Assembly: GCF_029633865.1 (NCBI RefSeq)
Contig: NC_079219.1
Location: forward strand, 52,971,121 to 53,035,120
DNA: 64,000 bases
Origin: Lampris incognitus
Lineage: Eukaryota; Chordata; Actinopteri; Lampriformes; Lampridae
Direction: 5' to 3'
This document shows, one piece after another, positions 35,246 through 49,600 of the stretch. The translations under genes were made by a program, and so were the position numbers. The notes beneath the pieces are model-generated. The model did not search any database and had not been told where the DNA came from. It saw only the letters and a program-made list of their open reading frames with translations. How positions within the stretch are numbered: position 1 is the first letter of the stretch; each line of letters begins with the position of its first letter.

Positions 35246-38200
35246 GGCCCTGATGGCTGGCAGCCTGTCCAGGGTGTGTCCCCCGCCTGCTGCCCAATGA
35301 CTGCTGGAATAGGCCCCAGCATCCCCGCGACTCTGGGAGCAGGATAAGCGGTGCAGATAATGGCTTGATGGATGGTTTACTTCAGACTGTCAGACAATCT
35401 TGAGCACTAAAGAAATCCCATGGGTGTGTAAGAACAGATTTGGACGTACGAACGACTGATGAATGAGGCCCATAGTGGTTTTGCATTTTTTCCCCAAATA
35501 CAGGCCTAATTACCTAGGAAGCTTCTATGATGATAACCATTTGTTTCTAACTTTCAAAAACGCCACTTTATCTGAAAGGTTTTATTCGAACAGTAATCTT
35601 AACAAAACAACTGCAGTATAATTTTCCCCACATATCTGTGTGTGACAAATTATTCATGTGTTTTTTTGGGGGGGGGTAATCGGCTGATTAACTGATCAGC
35701 TTTTTCGTGCTCCAAACTATCGTTAATATATGGGCCTTTACAAATCCACTATTGGCCGAACATTTATCACTACACTTGGTTGTGAAGACAGTTGCTGCTC
35801 CACAGATAAAACTGTTCACATCTGATTCAGGATTTCACTGGGAGTGACGAAGAAGGACAGGATTAGGAACGAGTATATCAGAGGGACAGCTCAGGTTGGA
35901 TGGGTTGGAGACAAAGCAAGAGAGGCAGGATTGAGATGGTTTGGACATGTGTGGAGGAGAGATGCTGGGTATATTGGGGGAAGGATGCTGAATATGGAGC
36001 TGCCAGGGAAGAGGAAAAGAGGAAGGCCAAAGCGGAGGTTTATGGATGTGGTGAGGGAAGACAAGCAGGTAGCTGGTGTGACAGAGGAAGATGCAGAAGA
36101 CAGGAAGAGATGAAAACGGATGATCCGCTGTGGTGACCCTTAACGGGAGCAGCCGAAAGTAAGTAGTAGTAGTAGTAGTGATTTGGGGGGTAGAATGTGA
36201 GAGAAACTGTCTAGCTGTTGCTTAATGAACCCTGCATTTGTATATTAAATTCATCATCTGTTTACGATACATGGGTCAAACTTGAAAAAATAACTTCAAG
36301 GGGAGCACAACTAAAATCAAAACTATTCATTTCCCCATCCCTGGTAAATGTAAAGTAACTTAAATTTGTACCATTTATACAAGGACAAATGTGCAATGTA
36401 CAGAGAATGCTGTGAGGTTTACCTTGTACAGTTCCTTTTCGTCTCTCTCGTTCTTCAGGTGGGAGTCCAGGGCCTCCTTCTCCGCAGTCAGCTTCTTCAC
36501 TCTGTCCTTGAGGCTAAAGGAACAGGCCATTGCAGTGGTCAGTCACCTATTGCATCATCTTTGAGGCTCTTTACACCCGGCGTTAACGCACCTCTTGTGT
36601 GATCCGATCACAATTGGACAGCTGTTAGTACAGGTGTGAAGGCACCCAAATGCATCTTGGGAGCCGACGGCTCGGGCCACGTTCGGAGGTGGCCTAGGAC
36701 ACTTGTCCACAATGCATTTGACATGTAAACACACACGTGTCCCAGGCCGTGCTGAGGGACCGCCTAGTCAACTGATGTCCTCTGCGGTCACCAAAGCCTC
36801 CTCTGGGTTTGTTTGGTTGGTTGTTTGTTTGTTTGTTTGTTTGTTTGCCTTGTCTGTAATTTCTGACACACATCAGACCCACAACTGTGGAAGGGCCCTC
36901 ACCCGCTTGTACATTCAAATTCAACTTCAGGTTCAAGTCCGTTTATCCATCGCAGCAGCAGAGCCCGACCAGCTCAAACCCACTGGAATAATTTAATAAT
37001 GTGAGCCGGAGCCGACATGACTGGGTCGAGCCTGACGGGGTTCGGGTTAAGAATTACAAACTCGAGTGTTCAGACGTTTACATTTTCCCACATAGCGAGT
37101 TTTAGGAATGAGTTTCGACGTTTCCTGTGTATTTTGGATACAAAATGAAGGAGGGCAAACAATCGATGATGCTGACGCTCCTAATTCACTCAATCCCCCC
37201 CTTTTCTCCCCAATTGTATCCAGCCAATTACCCCATTTTTCCGAGCCATCCCGGTCGCTGCGGTAACACGGGGATTCAAACTGGCGATCCCCATGTTGGC
37301 AGGCAATGGAATAGACCGCCACACTACTTGGATGACCTATTTTATTTCTTTAAGAGCACATTAAATTTTGTATGACAACATGACAGCACATTAAAATGAC
37401 ACTCGAGTGAGCAAGGCTGTCTCATTTTGTTAAATGATGTTGCTTCCAACTTCTCTCTCCTTGCGTTTCTGTACTACTACTACTACTACTACTACTACAT
37501 GTTAACATGTTTATTTACGCAATTGTGACCCGTCTATGCTATGGGGAGGGTTCGAGATGCAGGTGGACACGGTTTTAGGTGATTAACATGGGCTTTATTA
37601 AATAATGCCTTTCATTTGTTCACTCGCACGGGGTGGTGCGCTCTGGTGCCGGGGTCGTTTCCTCGCTTTCTCCTTTTGGAGCGTGTCGCTCCCCTTATCT
37701 CCATCTCCCTTCAGCCCCGTGTTTTGCCCAGAACCCAGCTTAACTGTAGTATACGAGGCCAGGTTGTTAGTTTGAATCACCTGAAGCTGATCACTAATCA
37801 GTCTCCTTATCGTGTCTGCCCCCCCCCCCAAGAGCCACGCCTCCCCCGCTCTGCTGGCAGCCGAGGCTAAACCACACCTCCCTCGCTCTGCTGGTAGCCG
37901 AGGCTAAACCACGCCTCCCTCGCTCTGCTGGTATTCGAGGCTAAACCACGCCTCCCTCGCTCTGCTGGTAGCCGAGGCTAAACCACGCCTCCCTCGCTCT
38001 GCTGGTATTCGAGGCTAAACCACGCCTCCCTCGCTCTGCTGGTAGCCGAGGCTAAACCACGCCTCCCTTGCTCTGCTGGTAGCTGAGGCTAAACCATGTC
38101 GCTCCCCTTATCACCTGAGACTGATCACTAATCAGCCTCCTTATCGTGTCTGCCCCCCATGAGCCACGCTTCCCCTGCTCTGCTGGCAGCCGAAGCTAAA

Positions 38201-40527
38201 CCACGCCTCCCTCGCTCTGCTGGCAGCCGAGGCTAAACCACGCCTCCCTCGCTCTGCTGGTAGCCGAGGCTAAACCACGCCTCCCTCGCTCTGCTGGTAG
38301 CCGAGGCTAAACCACGCCTCCCTCGCTCTGCTGGCAGCCGAGGCTAAACCACGCCTCCCTCGCTCTGCTGGTAGCCGAGGCTAAACCACGCCTCCCTCGC
38401 TCTGCTGGTAGCCGAGGCTAAACCACGCCTCCCTTGCTCTGCTGGTATTCGAGGCTAAACCACGCCTCCCTCGCTCTGCTGGTAGCCGAGGCTAAACCAC
38501 GCCTCCCTCGCTCTGCTGGTATTCGAGGCTAAACCACGCCTCCCTCGCTCTGCTGGTAGCCGAGGCTAAACCACGCCTCCCTCGCTCTGCTGGTAGCCGA
38601 GGCTAAACCATGTCGCTCCCCTTATCACCTGAGACTGATCACTAATCAGCCTCCTTATCGTGTCTGCCCCCCATGAGCCACGCTTCCCCTGCTCTGCTGG
38701 CAGCCGAAGCTAAACCACGCCTCCCTCGCTCTGCTGGTAGCCGAGGCTAAACCACGCCTCCCTCGCTCTGCTGGACGTGTTTGTTTGCATATAGAGCAGG
38801 GAAGTGGGAGATGCACTGTAATGCCAGGTGTGAACTGACGTACTTAGAGCTGTCCAGCTGTGCCAGGTGTAAACAGCCTCTTTGAAAGCACACAACTTAT
38901 CTACCACCTCATACCTCCAAATAGGGCAAATAGGGTTTTTACACCAGTGTATACCAACATTTAATACTATTGATAACCAGTATTACGGTCCCTCCCCCCC
39001 TTTTTTTCTCCCCAATCGTGTCCAGCCAATTACCACACTCTTCTGAGCCGTCGCTGCTCAACCCCCTCTGCCGATCCGGGGAGGGCTGCAGACCACCACA
39101 TGTCTCCTCCGATACATGTGGACTCACCGGCCCCTTCTTTTCACCTGACAGTGAGGAGTTTCGCCACGGGGATGTAGCGCGTGGGAGGATCATGCTATTC
39201 CTCCCAGTTCCCCTCCTCCCCCGAACAGGTGCCCCGACCCACCAGAGGAGGCGTTAGTGCAGCGACCAGGACACATACCCACATCCGGCTTCCCACTCGC
39301 AGACATGGCCAATTGTGTCTGTAGGGACGCCCGACCAAGCCGGAGGTAACACGGGGATTCGAACCGGTGAGCCCCGTGTTGGTAGGCAACGGAATAGACC
39401 GCTACACTACCCTACCGCCTCTCAGTTATTACTGTTTTTACCACTAGAAGGGGTTGTTAAGTACGGTGGTGTAATCAGATATGCCTGTAAAAATTTCATG
39501 TGCTGCCAGGACTACCTTTCGCAGACAAATTTTAAGATCCCCTCATCCACTATTTCAAGTTCACCGTCATTGTTGGGACTAAAGCCAAAGTCTTGTCAAA
39601 CGTAAGGAGTAGCATTTTGCTTTGGAACCATGTCCTCTGCTATCACGTTGCACCCAGAAGTCTGGAAACACATCTGCTTGAATGACACTGTAGTTTGAGT
39701 CTAACAAGTACTATCCCATGGCTGGATAGTAACACCAACTGTTTCATGCTATGGTGGATGAGTGATCACACCAACTTAGGTGTAATTCGGGGTGTTTTTA
39801 CTTATCTGACCCAGTTACATAACATCAGCAATGGAGCAATAATATACACTTTCATGTTTAAGACTTTAAAATAACAACAGTGACTGTGTGAAGCTAATAA
39901 CGCTGACGTTGCTCCTTTGCTATACACAACCGGGAAAACAACCCCACCTTGACACGTCTACCTCCAACTGCCTCCACTCTGAACTCACCTGTCAAGCTCG
40001 GTTTCCTTCTGCAGGCCCTTCTGGGTCACCCCGATCAGGTCCTCCTCCAGCTGCAAGATCTTGGCGGTGGCCTCCTCAAGCCTCCTTTTTACCTCCTCCC
40101 GCTCCTCCTGCAGGGCCTGGGATGAACTCTGCACCTCCTGGGGGATAAAGGCACAGACATTTTGTGGGACTAAAGCGCAGAAGGAAAAGGACACTTCATG
40201 AACGGGTGGCCGGCTTCCGGCAACATTCTGGAACACTGTCGGAATTGATTTTCCGCATCAGTGGCGGTTTTCCCCAGTCACACATACAGCTTCAATCTAT
40301 ATCATTTAATTTACGGATAACGCTTGTTCACACATGACAGTACCTTTTGTCTTGTTCCCCGTTCGTGAAGGACGCCTACCACATCTGTAACGCTAGCATT
40401 ATTTATATTCATCAATTGTCTCTGTGCAGACTGAACGAAACTCTCATTTCTAAGTTTGTCCATATATATCCATCCATTCATTATCCAAACTGCTTATCCT
40501 GCTGTCAGGATCGCGGGGATGCTGGAG

Positions 40528-40610
<83 letters not shown>

Positions 40611-43600
40611 GCTTACTGATTTACAAATACATCTCCTGCTTAACACAACTGCCTGCTGTGTACAAGTCACGGTTACCCTTGCTGTGATTGGTTCATTTGC
40701 TCCTGTTAAAGCATCTCAGTATGGGCATCTAATGACTTCTGTCCCCACTATTGCTGTTTGGTAATGTTTTAGTAAATGTTACTGTTCCTTGAGTCACCAA
40801 ATTGCTGATACGACTATCACGGATGACTGACTCCAGCTTTGTTCACACACGAACCCGAGGTTTTCGTTTCTTAGTACAAAAAAGATGAATAAAAAAATCT
40901 TAACTTTAGTGAAGATTTCACACTTTCAACTCAAGTAAAGAATATCAGATGTGACTGGAGTGAGCTTATTATTATTTTTGTTTGTTTGTTGGTTTATTTG
41001 TTTTATTTCAACCCCCCCCCTTTTTCTCCCCAGTTATGTCCGGCCAATTACCCCACTCTTCCAAGCCGTCCCGGTGGCTGCTCCACCCCCTCTGCCGATC
41101 CAGGGAGGGCTGCAGACTACCACGTGCCTCCTCCGATACACATGGAGTCACCAGCCGCTTCTTTTCACCTGACAGTGAGGAGTTTCATCAGGCGGATGTA
41201 GCATGTGGGAGGATCATGCTATTCCCCCCAGTCCCCCTCTCCCCCATAACAGGCGCCCCGACTGACCAGAGGAGGCGCTAGTGCAGCGACCAGGACACAC
41301 ACCCACATCTGGCTTCCCACCCGGAGATACAGCCAATTGTGTCTGTGGAGTGAGCTTATTAACTTGACATAACACCGACAAAAATATTTACCCATGTTGC
41401 CTTTCTGATCCTATTAATGCTCCATTTTTTTATTTTTCATTCGCTTGTGATTTAAGTTGATGAAGTTGTTTGCTGTTTAACCCGTGCACATGGCGAAGCC
41501 TACGGCGAAAGCGATTGATTACAACGCCGATGCTCATTTTGCAACAGTTTGAGGAGCGTTGGTGCCACGAGGCAGTGAGAACAGAAAGTATTGGAAGAGC
41601 TGACATACCTTAGACCGGTTATTAAAAGACTCCATGTAAGCCTGGGTTTTAAAGAAATCCCGATTTCAAAACCATTTGAACCCTTTAATCGAAATATTGC
41701 CTTTAACTGACTTCTCCCTGTAATCAGCATCAGTCTTCATGTGAACATACTCCTTAAGTTATTTGCATAGAGCATCGCCTGGACCCAGACACGGCAGCGT
41801 TTCACTTTTACAACTCTCTTACTATCTTGGAAGGTATTTGGGAAACTATGTGGGAGATATTCCCATACAGCGGAAATGGAAAAGGATCGAAGGACTTCTA
41901 ACTAGGGATCGTAATCACCGCTCGCCAACCCCGATTTAAACCCGATTTCATTTTGTTAATTTTAGGAGTTTAAAGATGCTTTAAAACACATATTCCATCA
42001 CTGTCTGGATTGCTTAAGACTAAAGTCTGCAGGATAAATTTTACTTCAAAAATAATGGCGCTTCTTTTTGGCCAGGTTCTCTAAAACATGAACTCAAATA
42101 TTTGTAATTAACATTTCTTTGATTAATGTGCGCTTTGCAAAGAGTTGTGACACAAAGGCACACATTTCTTCCACAGTCCATTAAAGAAAGTGTTTTGTGA
42201 TCAGAGGCCCTGTATCAAATGAATACAGTACACATAAATATGTACACCTTTATACATCCCAATACACTTCAGACTACATGTAGTGATTTGTTTAGTTGTT
42301 TGTTTTTACTATCATACTTCTTCTGCTATCAGAACTGTTACTATTAACTACTCGATAATTTGTTAGAACCAATCTAGAGCTTTATAGATTTAGATGACCA
42401 AGTCCATTAAGATCCGGGAATAATGAAAGTTTCCATGGGAAATCTTCCCATTCTCTGCAGCTCTTATGTACAGCACACCTACTAACAATAAATTCTTTCG
42501 TTTCAGGACGCAACTCTGACAGGAAATAAACCTTTTTTTTCCCCCACTTCGATGAAGCCGAGTTTTTGTTTCTCAGACAGTACTGTGGTAGCTACACGGC
42601 AAAGGATATTTGGATTTTTTTTCTCCAGTATGTTTATAGGAAGAATTTTGGAATCATTTTTTTTCGCACTTCATAAAAAAAATCATATAAAAGTATAGCC
42701 ATAAAATTAACAGCCATAAAATCTGTAATCGTGTTTTCGGCTCAGAGCTCTTTTAAAGCTCAGCAGATTTATGGTACATAACATTCATATGAGTAATCAT
42801 TGACACGGTTTTTGGTTAATAGTATTATTGTAATGCTATTAAAAAAAGATAACAAAACCCGATTAACAACTGTTGATAATACAGACATCCACTGCTGTCA
42901 GTTTGATTTATTCTTTGGGCGAGTTTCGATGACGGTTCAGACTGGGGAATGTCACTTGGGCTCACACTAGGGGGTGCTGAGAGACTACGTGGCCAAATGC
43001 AAAACTCACCATTGATCAGCTGCAATAACACAACAGCCTCGTCCCCTGAACCGTTTTGTGCATACAACCTCAGGTTTGTCTATTTGCCGATGCAAATGTA
43101 TTTTTAATTTTTTTTTGACAATATCTGTTGCTAATTTACCACCAATTCCAATTACACATTTGAAAAAAAAATTCAATTGGAGCATGTTGATGTTATTCAC
43201 TAAATCTCTTAAGTTTTTAAAGAAACCTGTCCAATCCCAGTTAAATGTTTGTTTTCCTTCCCTTCGCCTCTGTTTTTTTAATCTGCCGTTGTAAAAACTG
43301 CCGTTCTGTCCTCTGCTCACTTGGTTCTCTTGTCTCAGTTGGGCACACGCCTCCTTCTCCTGCACTAACTCCTTCTGCAGGCTCTCCTTCTCCGCCTCCA
43401 GCTGCTCCTTCTCCTGTTGAAGGATGGCCATGTTTTTGGCCAGCTCCTCCTTCTCTCTTTGGGCCTCTTCCATCTTTTGCTGTGTAGAAAGGGAATTTGG
43501 AAAGGGAGTTGTAAAAAATTGCAGTTGTTTGATACTCAATTACTGATCACTTAATAATACTTATCACTTATTCCAACATGTGTTTTTACAAGTATGTCAT

Positions 43601-46600
43601 TATGACATCATACTGATACGGCTTCAAATGGATGAAGAGATTTCTTGATGTGGATGTGTTTGACAGCTCTACGGGTATTCGGTACCTCCAGGAAGCCGGC
43701 CTTGGTAGTGACCACCAGGATGTCGGAGTTGCATTCATCCTCCACGGTTAGCAGTTCATCCTCAGAGGGGCTGCTGGCACGAAACTGGAACGGTGTGCTG
43801 GCCCCCCGGATCTCCCCTTTGTGGGTCACGTAGCAGAACTGGTAAAACTCTCCATCGTCATTGGGCACATAGTATCCTGGAGGGGGGGGGGGGAATCTTA
43901 ATTGAGCTGGTGGTCCGGCGTCGCACACAAGCAAGGATCAAAGTATCTCCAACCCTAACCAACAAACTAAAGACAATTTAGGACCTTAGCCCTCAACTTT
44001 ACCTCTCGGCTTATCCAAAACCACTACCTCATTTTCAAGCTGTAACCTGAAACAAGTACAAAAAAAAAAAACGGTTGTGCGTTTACGACTCTCCGAGCTG
44101 GGGAACACAATTGTGTATTTACAAAGTCGCGGTTTTAAATCTAAAAAGCTTTGTCAAACGCCTCTCCCTTTCTCCAGTCTTCCTTGTCACTCTCCGCAGT
44201 ATACACCAGAGCATACAGTATAAAAATAATACCTCATAAAACAAAAAAATTATAAAGATACAGTGATACCGCCTCGTTAAAACCAAACTCTCTGGATAGT
44301 TTCGCACTTAACTGTGTTCGCTGTTTGGATGTAAAGGCTTAACGGTCCTCTGAAGAGTCCTCTGACATGTGGTTACTGAAAAGGTGACAGAGTTATGTGA
44401 AGCTATGATCCAATCTTACCCTGGAACACCACAGATCTATTGACTGCGGTGCCTTCCACGTAGTTCTCAGGGAGAGGAGACCACAAGAATGTGTAATAGT
44501 CCCTTGCCGTGCTCCAACCGACCTGCAAGACAGTAAATGTGGGGAATTCCATTCAAGCCCGTGATCTCTCCACATCAATGTAGGATAATAACATTGAAGT
44601 AATAAGTCCAACTCATTGCTTTGGAATTACTCCTGACAAAAAAAAGGGAACCATTTCTGCAAGCTGGTCCGACTTCTGGTGGCCACATGCATGTGGCCAG
44701 CCCTCACCGTGAACAAGCCCAAATCCTGAAAAGCGGCTACAACTCACTTCAGACAGGAAGAGGAAAATAGGTGAAAATTTTATACATAGGCAACTTCAAA
44801 ATGAAAACCAAAATGTAATTATATATATTTTATGTGTTGTTAAATGATGGCTGATGGAGGGAGGGGTGGTAGTACAGAAAATACATCCATAACTTCAGCC
44901 TAGTGCCATAAAACTGTCAAACAAAATCAGAGTCACATCAAGTTGGCTGGGTTTCTCTGCGTGCACGCTTAGGCACACACATGCATCCAAAACAAGCCTG
45001 GTTCAACCAGCCCATTACATGGGGCCTCCACCACAACACTGTTTGAAACAGACGAGTCTTTCTGTGCTTGGTGAATTTGCTTAGTGAATTTTGAATAGCC
45101 ACGCGACTAGATTACATTCAGACCTGTGCAGGATTATTTTTTTGCGCTTTGCAGCAGATGTGGCTTTTGATGTATGCAACCTTTGCTGACTATCTTAAGC
45201 AGCTCTTTTTCTCACCGGTGTACTAACAGCCTCCTGTTACAACGATGTGAGTGTTCATCAGAGCCAGAGATAGAGAGGGGCTGCTGCTCCCAAAGCCCCT
45301 GGTTGTTACCAGGAGAGAGTTCCAGCTCCCAGCAGTAAAAGCACAGGAAGCAATTAAAACATGTGCCTAGTTAGTGAGCGTCATTACTGAAGGCTAGCCT
45401 TCACCGCTCTACTCATTAGAGCCGCGGAGGTAGCAGTGGGTGAAAACTCTAAGAGGAACTCTTTGACTTTAGACAAGAGGGTTGTGCAGTGCAGGTAACT
45501 ACCAGGAGAAGCCTACATAAAGCGGCCATAAAAACCTTCAGTCACATGGCCGAAGCAGGAGGTTTTATTCTTGGGGGATCTCAATGGACTGGTCTCTGAG
45601 GTAACAGCGTGAGACAGTACAGCTTCAACCTCCAAGACAGAATATCTCCAAACCAACTAAACGCTGCAGGAGTAATCGCACAGTCATCAATGATTAATCT
45701 CAGATTCCCACCGGAGCAAAACTAAAACCGAAATGAAATGTTCTACCAGCTTTCCAACAGTCGTGCTTCTGCAGGAGAGCGGATGACGGCTGGTAGCAGC
45801 GTTTCTGCAGCAGGTAGTCAGTCTACTGTCTATGTGCCAGTCAGGAGTGCATAAATTCATGAGCAAGGCATTCATGAATCACATAGAGAGGCTGTGCTGT
45901 GCGACAGGTTAATTATAAAGCCGCGTTTGCCTCCTCCCGGGCCGCACCGGCAACCTGTCCCGACAACACTCCTCGGCGAAGCTTAGAACAGCTCACATCA
46001 CGCCTTATGGTAAATGTTCCAACATCAAAGGGCCAAAGGCTGCGTTTGTCCGTGTTCAAACAGGAACCTGCCGCCCCATCCATTGATGATAAATAGATGG
46101 CTGGACCCTAGTTGGGTTTTGTTCAATTTGGCAGGAATAGGTGTGTAATTTGTACTTTTGTGGCTAATGTTAGGTTTACACAATTATTATTAATTGGGAC
46201 CATAAATTCGAAAATAAATTGCAAATTACCTGATCTTTTTAATCAGGAGAGGAGCAAATTTCACTGCTGCTTTACATAGCCGCATTCCAAGCTCATGTAA
46301 TGTACACTGCATTGATTTTTGTTGTTGTTGTTGTTGCACCAAGCGAGCTATACAAATAAAGTCTGATTGATTGATGGAGGGATTATACGATCCAGAGCTC
46401 ATGTCACTCCATCTGGCCCCGCCTATATCTCGCCAACATGTTCCATCATCAGGGTTATTTAAAGGCAGCGAATGATGTGTCCAAAATCAACAAAGAACAG
46501 TAGTACTCGGAATCAATCAAAAGGTAGTATCAGCCCTGGCAGCATCACTGGCAGCAAATAACAACTTAATTTGTAATAAGGTACAGTACGGGGCTGGTGC

Positions 46601-49600
46601 ACTCCGAGCAAAGTGACTCAAGATCCAGATATCTGTTTGCATGCGAAAAGCCAGGGCTTGGCACCAAACGTCTCATCTGTCAGCAGAGCCAGGAACATTT
46701 ACAGGATTTATGGTCCTGCACTCAGCCTTTTCCACCTTTACTCTGTGTTTTAGAGTCTTAAGGAATTAGTGTGTGCGCAAGAAACATACCGCCACAGTCT
46801 GTGCCTCGCTTAAGGGGGAAAAACACAACGTGGTATGCCATCCAACTAGAACAGACTGTTGAATACAATGTTTAACCCCCCCTCCCCCTCCCCCAAGTCA
46901 TTACCTGATCCGCCCCCAGCAGCCAAACGTAATGTCATTTCTCACAGAGCCTTGGCATTCCCATTTCTGCATGCCTCACTCTGTCTTTCTCTCACACACA
47001 TCCAAATAAAATGCTGAGGGAAGCACACTCTGTTTATGAAGCCATTTTATAGTCAGGCTGGAGGAGCGCACTCAGTAGAGTGCAGATCTCCAATAGGCGT
47101 ACATATCTCCCCCTTCTCCGGTACTCGAACTTGGCCACAAACCTCCCTTTTTTTCACCTAACGGGAGAAAGGAACGACACGCACACAAGGGCAGGAAAAC
47201 CAGTCTTTTTCATGCCATTATAAGACTTTTGCACAGCGCCCAAGTCAACTGAACGAGAAATGGGAGGGGGGTTGAATATGCAGCGCAAAATCTACCTAAT
47301 AAAAATGTTTTGCCTGTCAGTCTGTGGATGTGCAGCCTCCTAGACGGACCCTCACACAAAATCGACCAAGTCTGACATGAAATGACAGTGATCAGGCGAT
47401 CATAATTTCAAAGCCCTTATTAAGACTTCAAATGTGTTTAACTGTTGCGGTTTTCATGATATAACATGAATCATGGCGAATGGCTGCTCTGTTGATTGAC
47501 TTCCGTTCATAACACAACACGAAGAAAACATAGCTCAGCCATGGGAAAGGATTTATTTTAGCTACCAGGATGATTTCGAGCTGTGATTGTGATTAATCCT
47601 ACTTTTTGACATTGTATTTTTATAGTGGCGTTTGAACATTCGAGACTATGGCACTTCTGCGAAGCAGTGAGGTGGATAAGGGGAATTATTTGTGGTTCAT
47701 CCAGTGTGTCTCCAGTTCTCCTGTGCTGACATCAGCAGTGAATGATTTGATGGCTTGCGAAATACGATCGACTTCTCGTTTACTTTCACGACTCATACCC
47801 GAATGCATAATGTTTTGGTTTTGACACTGTCGCTGCCCGATCTGACTCAGCCGGCGATGTGAGTCGACCGTAGATGTGAGCTGCGCATGTGCATGGTTGA
47901 CTCGGATTGGAAAGCGACAGAAAGCAGCGCTGGTCGAGCGAGCTAGGGAGTGAATGAAGAGAGGGAGCAGCGATTGCGAGAGCAAACATTTTTCAGGGTT
48001 TTGAATCACCACAACCACGACAGGTTCTTCATTATCAAGTCATATCTGTGAACAAAAAAACTTTAGGCTGAGGTCCTGTAGCTTGCGAGATTAGCTGCAA
48101 CACACACACACACGACCATATTCTACAAAAAAATTAAAACAAATTTGTGACACGGCTGTGTCACTGTGGAGGTTTAGACGAGGTAAATGTCGACATTACC
48201 AGTCACATTTATTACGCCACAGACATACAGAACATCTGAACAGTACACAGAGCCACACACAGATCTGGCCGGCACGGAGATCTTTCCCAGTTTTTCCCTG
48301 GCGCACTGCACACCCCTTCCTCTCTTCCTTGGCTCCGCGTCCTTGCGGTGATTGCCAGCCAGCAACAGCCCTGCCTAGTGCACTGTGCTGTCCCATGGCA
48401 CACACGGCACATCCCCGCCCTTACCCGCGACCCAGAACTCCCTCACAGCATCGGTCCACTCCGGCTCTCCCTCGACCCCTCTCTCCATCCTCACCAGCTT
48501 GTTGCCTCTGTCCCTCTCGTTCGTCTCTTGTACGCGCCTCCACCCGGTGTGGTGGTGGTGGAGAGGCTCCAGTTGCCATGCTAGCCCAAGAGCCGGACCC
48601 TGTTGCTCAGAAGGGAGGATAAATGCTCCACCCTCACACGAACTCGCTTCAGGTGTGTCTTCCTCCCCGCTGGCGCTAACAAGCCCCACACTAACGCACC
48701 TCGGTGTGTGTGTGTGTTCCTTCCCACTGGCACAAAATTATTTGAGAGACGCCAACAACTGAGAGAACACCTCTTGCAGAGTTTCATGCAGGACTGCCAA
48801 ACTGTGAGTTGGCTGGGTGTGTGGTGCTATGCTACACAGGAAACTCATGAGAACCAACTCAAAACGAAGAGCAAAAGATGCTGGAATGGGAAAAAAACGT
48901 GTATCTAGTGGATACATACTCTTTATGACTAAGTTATATGCTTGTGTGTAGTGTACTCTAACTTATCTATGTAAACTGTGCAGCCTTCACTGGTTGCTTT
49001 ATAATCTATCGCTATCATGTAGAAACCAGTTTAGGTTAACAACATTGATGTTCTGGTAAGCGAAATAATGCAATTTAAAGATCAAACTATTTGGGCTTCT
49101 GTTATGTACAAAAATCCTATTTCTGTAATTCCAATACATTCCCATCAAAGCAACTGCAATACCATAAACAGATGCCTCCATCGCAGTGAATGCAGTGCAA
49201 AAATGTTCAGGCAGAATCCAACACACATCCGGAGACCCACTGATTTGAAGAATTACATTGAATAGATGATTACTATTATCTCATATTTGCACCAATTTGT
49301 TATATAAAAATCCAAATTTGTAATATAAAGGAAAAAAAGACTCACTTTGTGTTATGTGTCACAGTGAGTGAGGCATCAAATCAAATTTCAGCTGGGTGAA
49401 CGCTTTCTTTGCAAATAAAACACGGTTTGGGTTACGATTCTGCAAAGTTTTGATCCAATATGATCCAAGACTCAAGATTCAGGTCCCAGCAGAGTAACAA
49501 GCCTTCTGGTCTACAGCAGCCGCAAGCATTATGCTGCATCTCCGCTCCCATCAATCATTACAGGAGCAGGCCAAAATCAATTACTGCCACTGTATTGGAT

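Larger units (their letters stand above)
34295..35471. mobile_element. MITE with GGGCCTCATTCAT inverted repeats, carrying two SINEs
   Basis: Terminal inverted repeats of about 70 bp of own sequence: GGGCCTCATTCATC at 34295 and its reverse complement ending at 35471, then TTCTTACACACCCATG / CATGGGTGTGTAAGAA. Flanked by AT on both sides (34293-34294, 35472-35473). Termini of this type are known from ISL2EU-like fish MITEs. SINEs A and D were inserted inside it. Confidence 0.75.
31877..36422 (-). other. tax1bp1 intron 7 (4.5 kb)
   Basis: Besides the CA repeat, the SINE at 32802, the MITE with two SINEs (34295-35471) and the LINE 3' end (35836), I see no gene. 33220-34290 and 36180-36420 are plain AT-rich sequence. 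Confidence 0.8.
36514..39988 (-). other. tax1bp1 intron 6 (3.5 kb)
   Basis: Contains a deleted SINE (37192), the 37-bp minisatellite (37762-38774) and a full SINE (38991). 36600-37190 and 39420-39988 hold nothing I can name. Confidence 0.8.
40138..43320 (-). other. tax1bp1 intron 5 (3.2 kb)
   Basis: Contains the (TC)n repeat and the truncated SINE at 40972-41345. 41362-43320 is AT-rich, with no gene or repeat recognised. Confidence 0.8.

Noticed and set aside
37831-38774. CRISPR-like array
   Set aside because: The 37-bp units are contiguous with no unique spacers and lie in a vertebrate intron; this is a minisatellite.
43006-43539. 177-residue minus ORF taken whole
   Set aside because: Only 43321-43479 is exon (tax1bp1 exon 5); the rest is intron read-through past a consensus donor.
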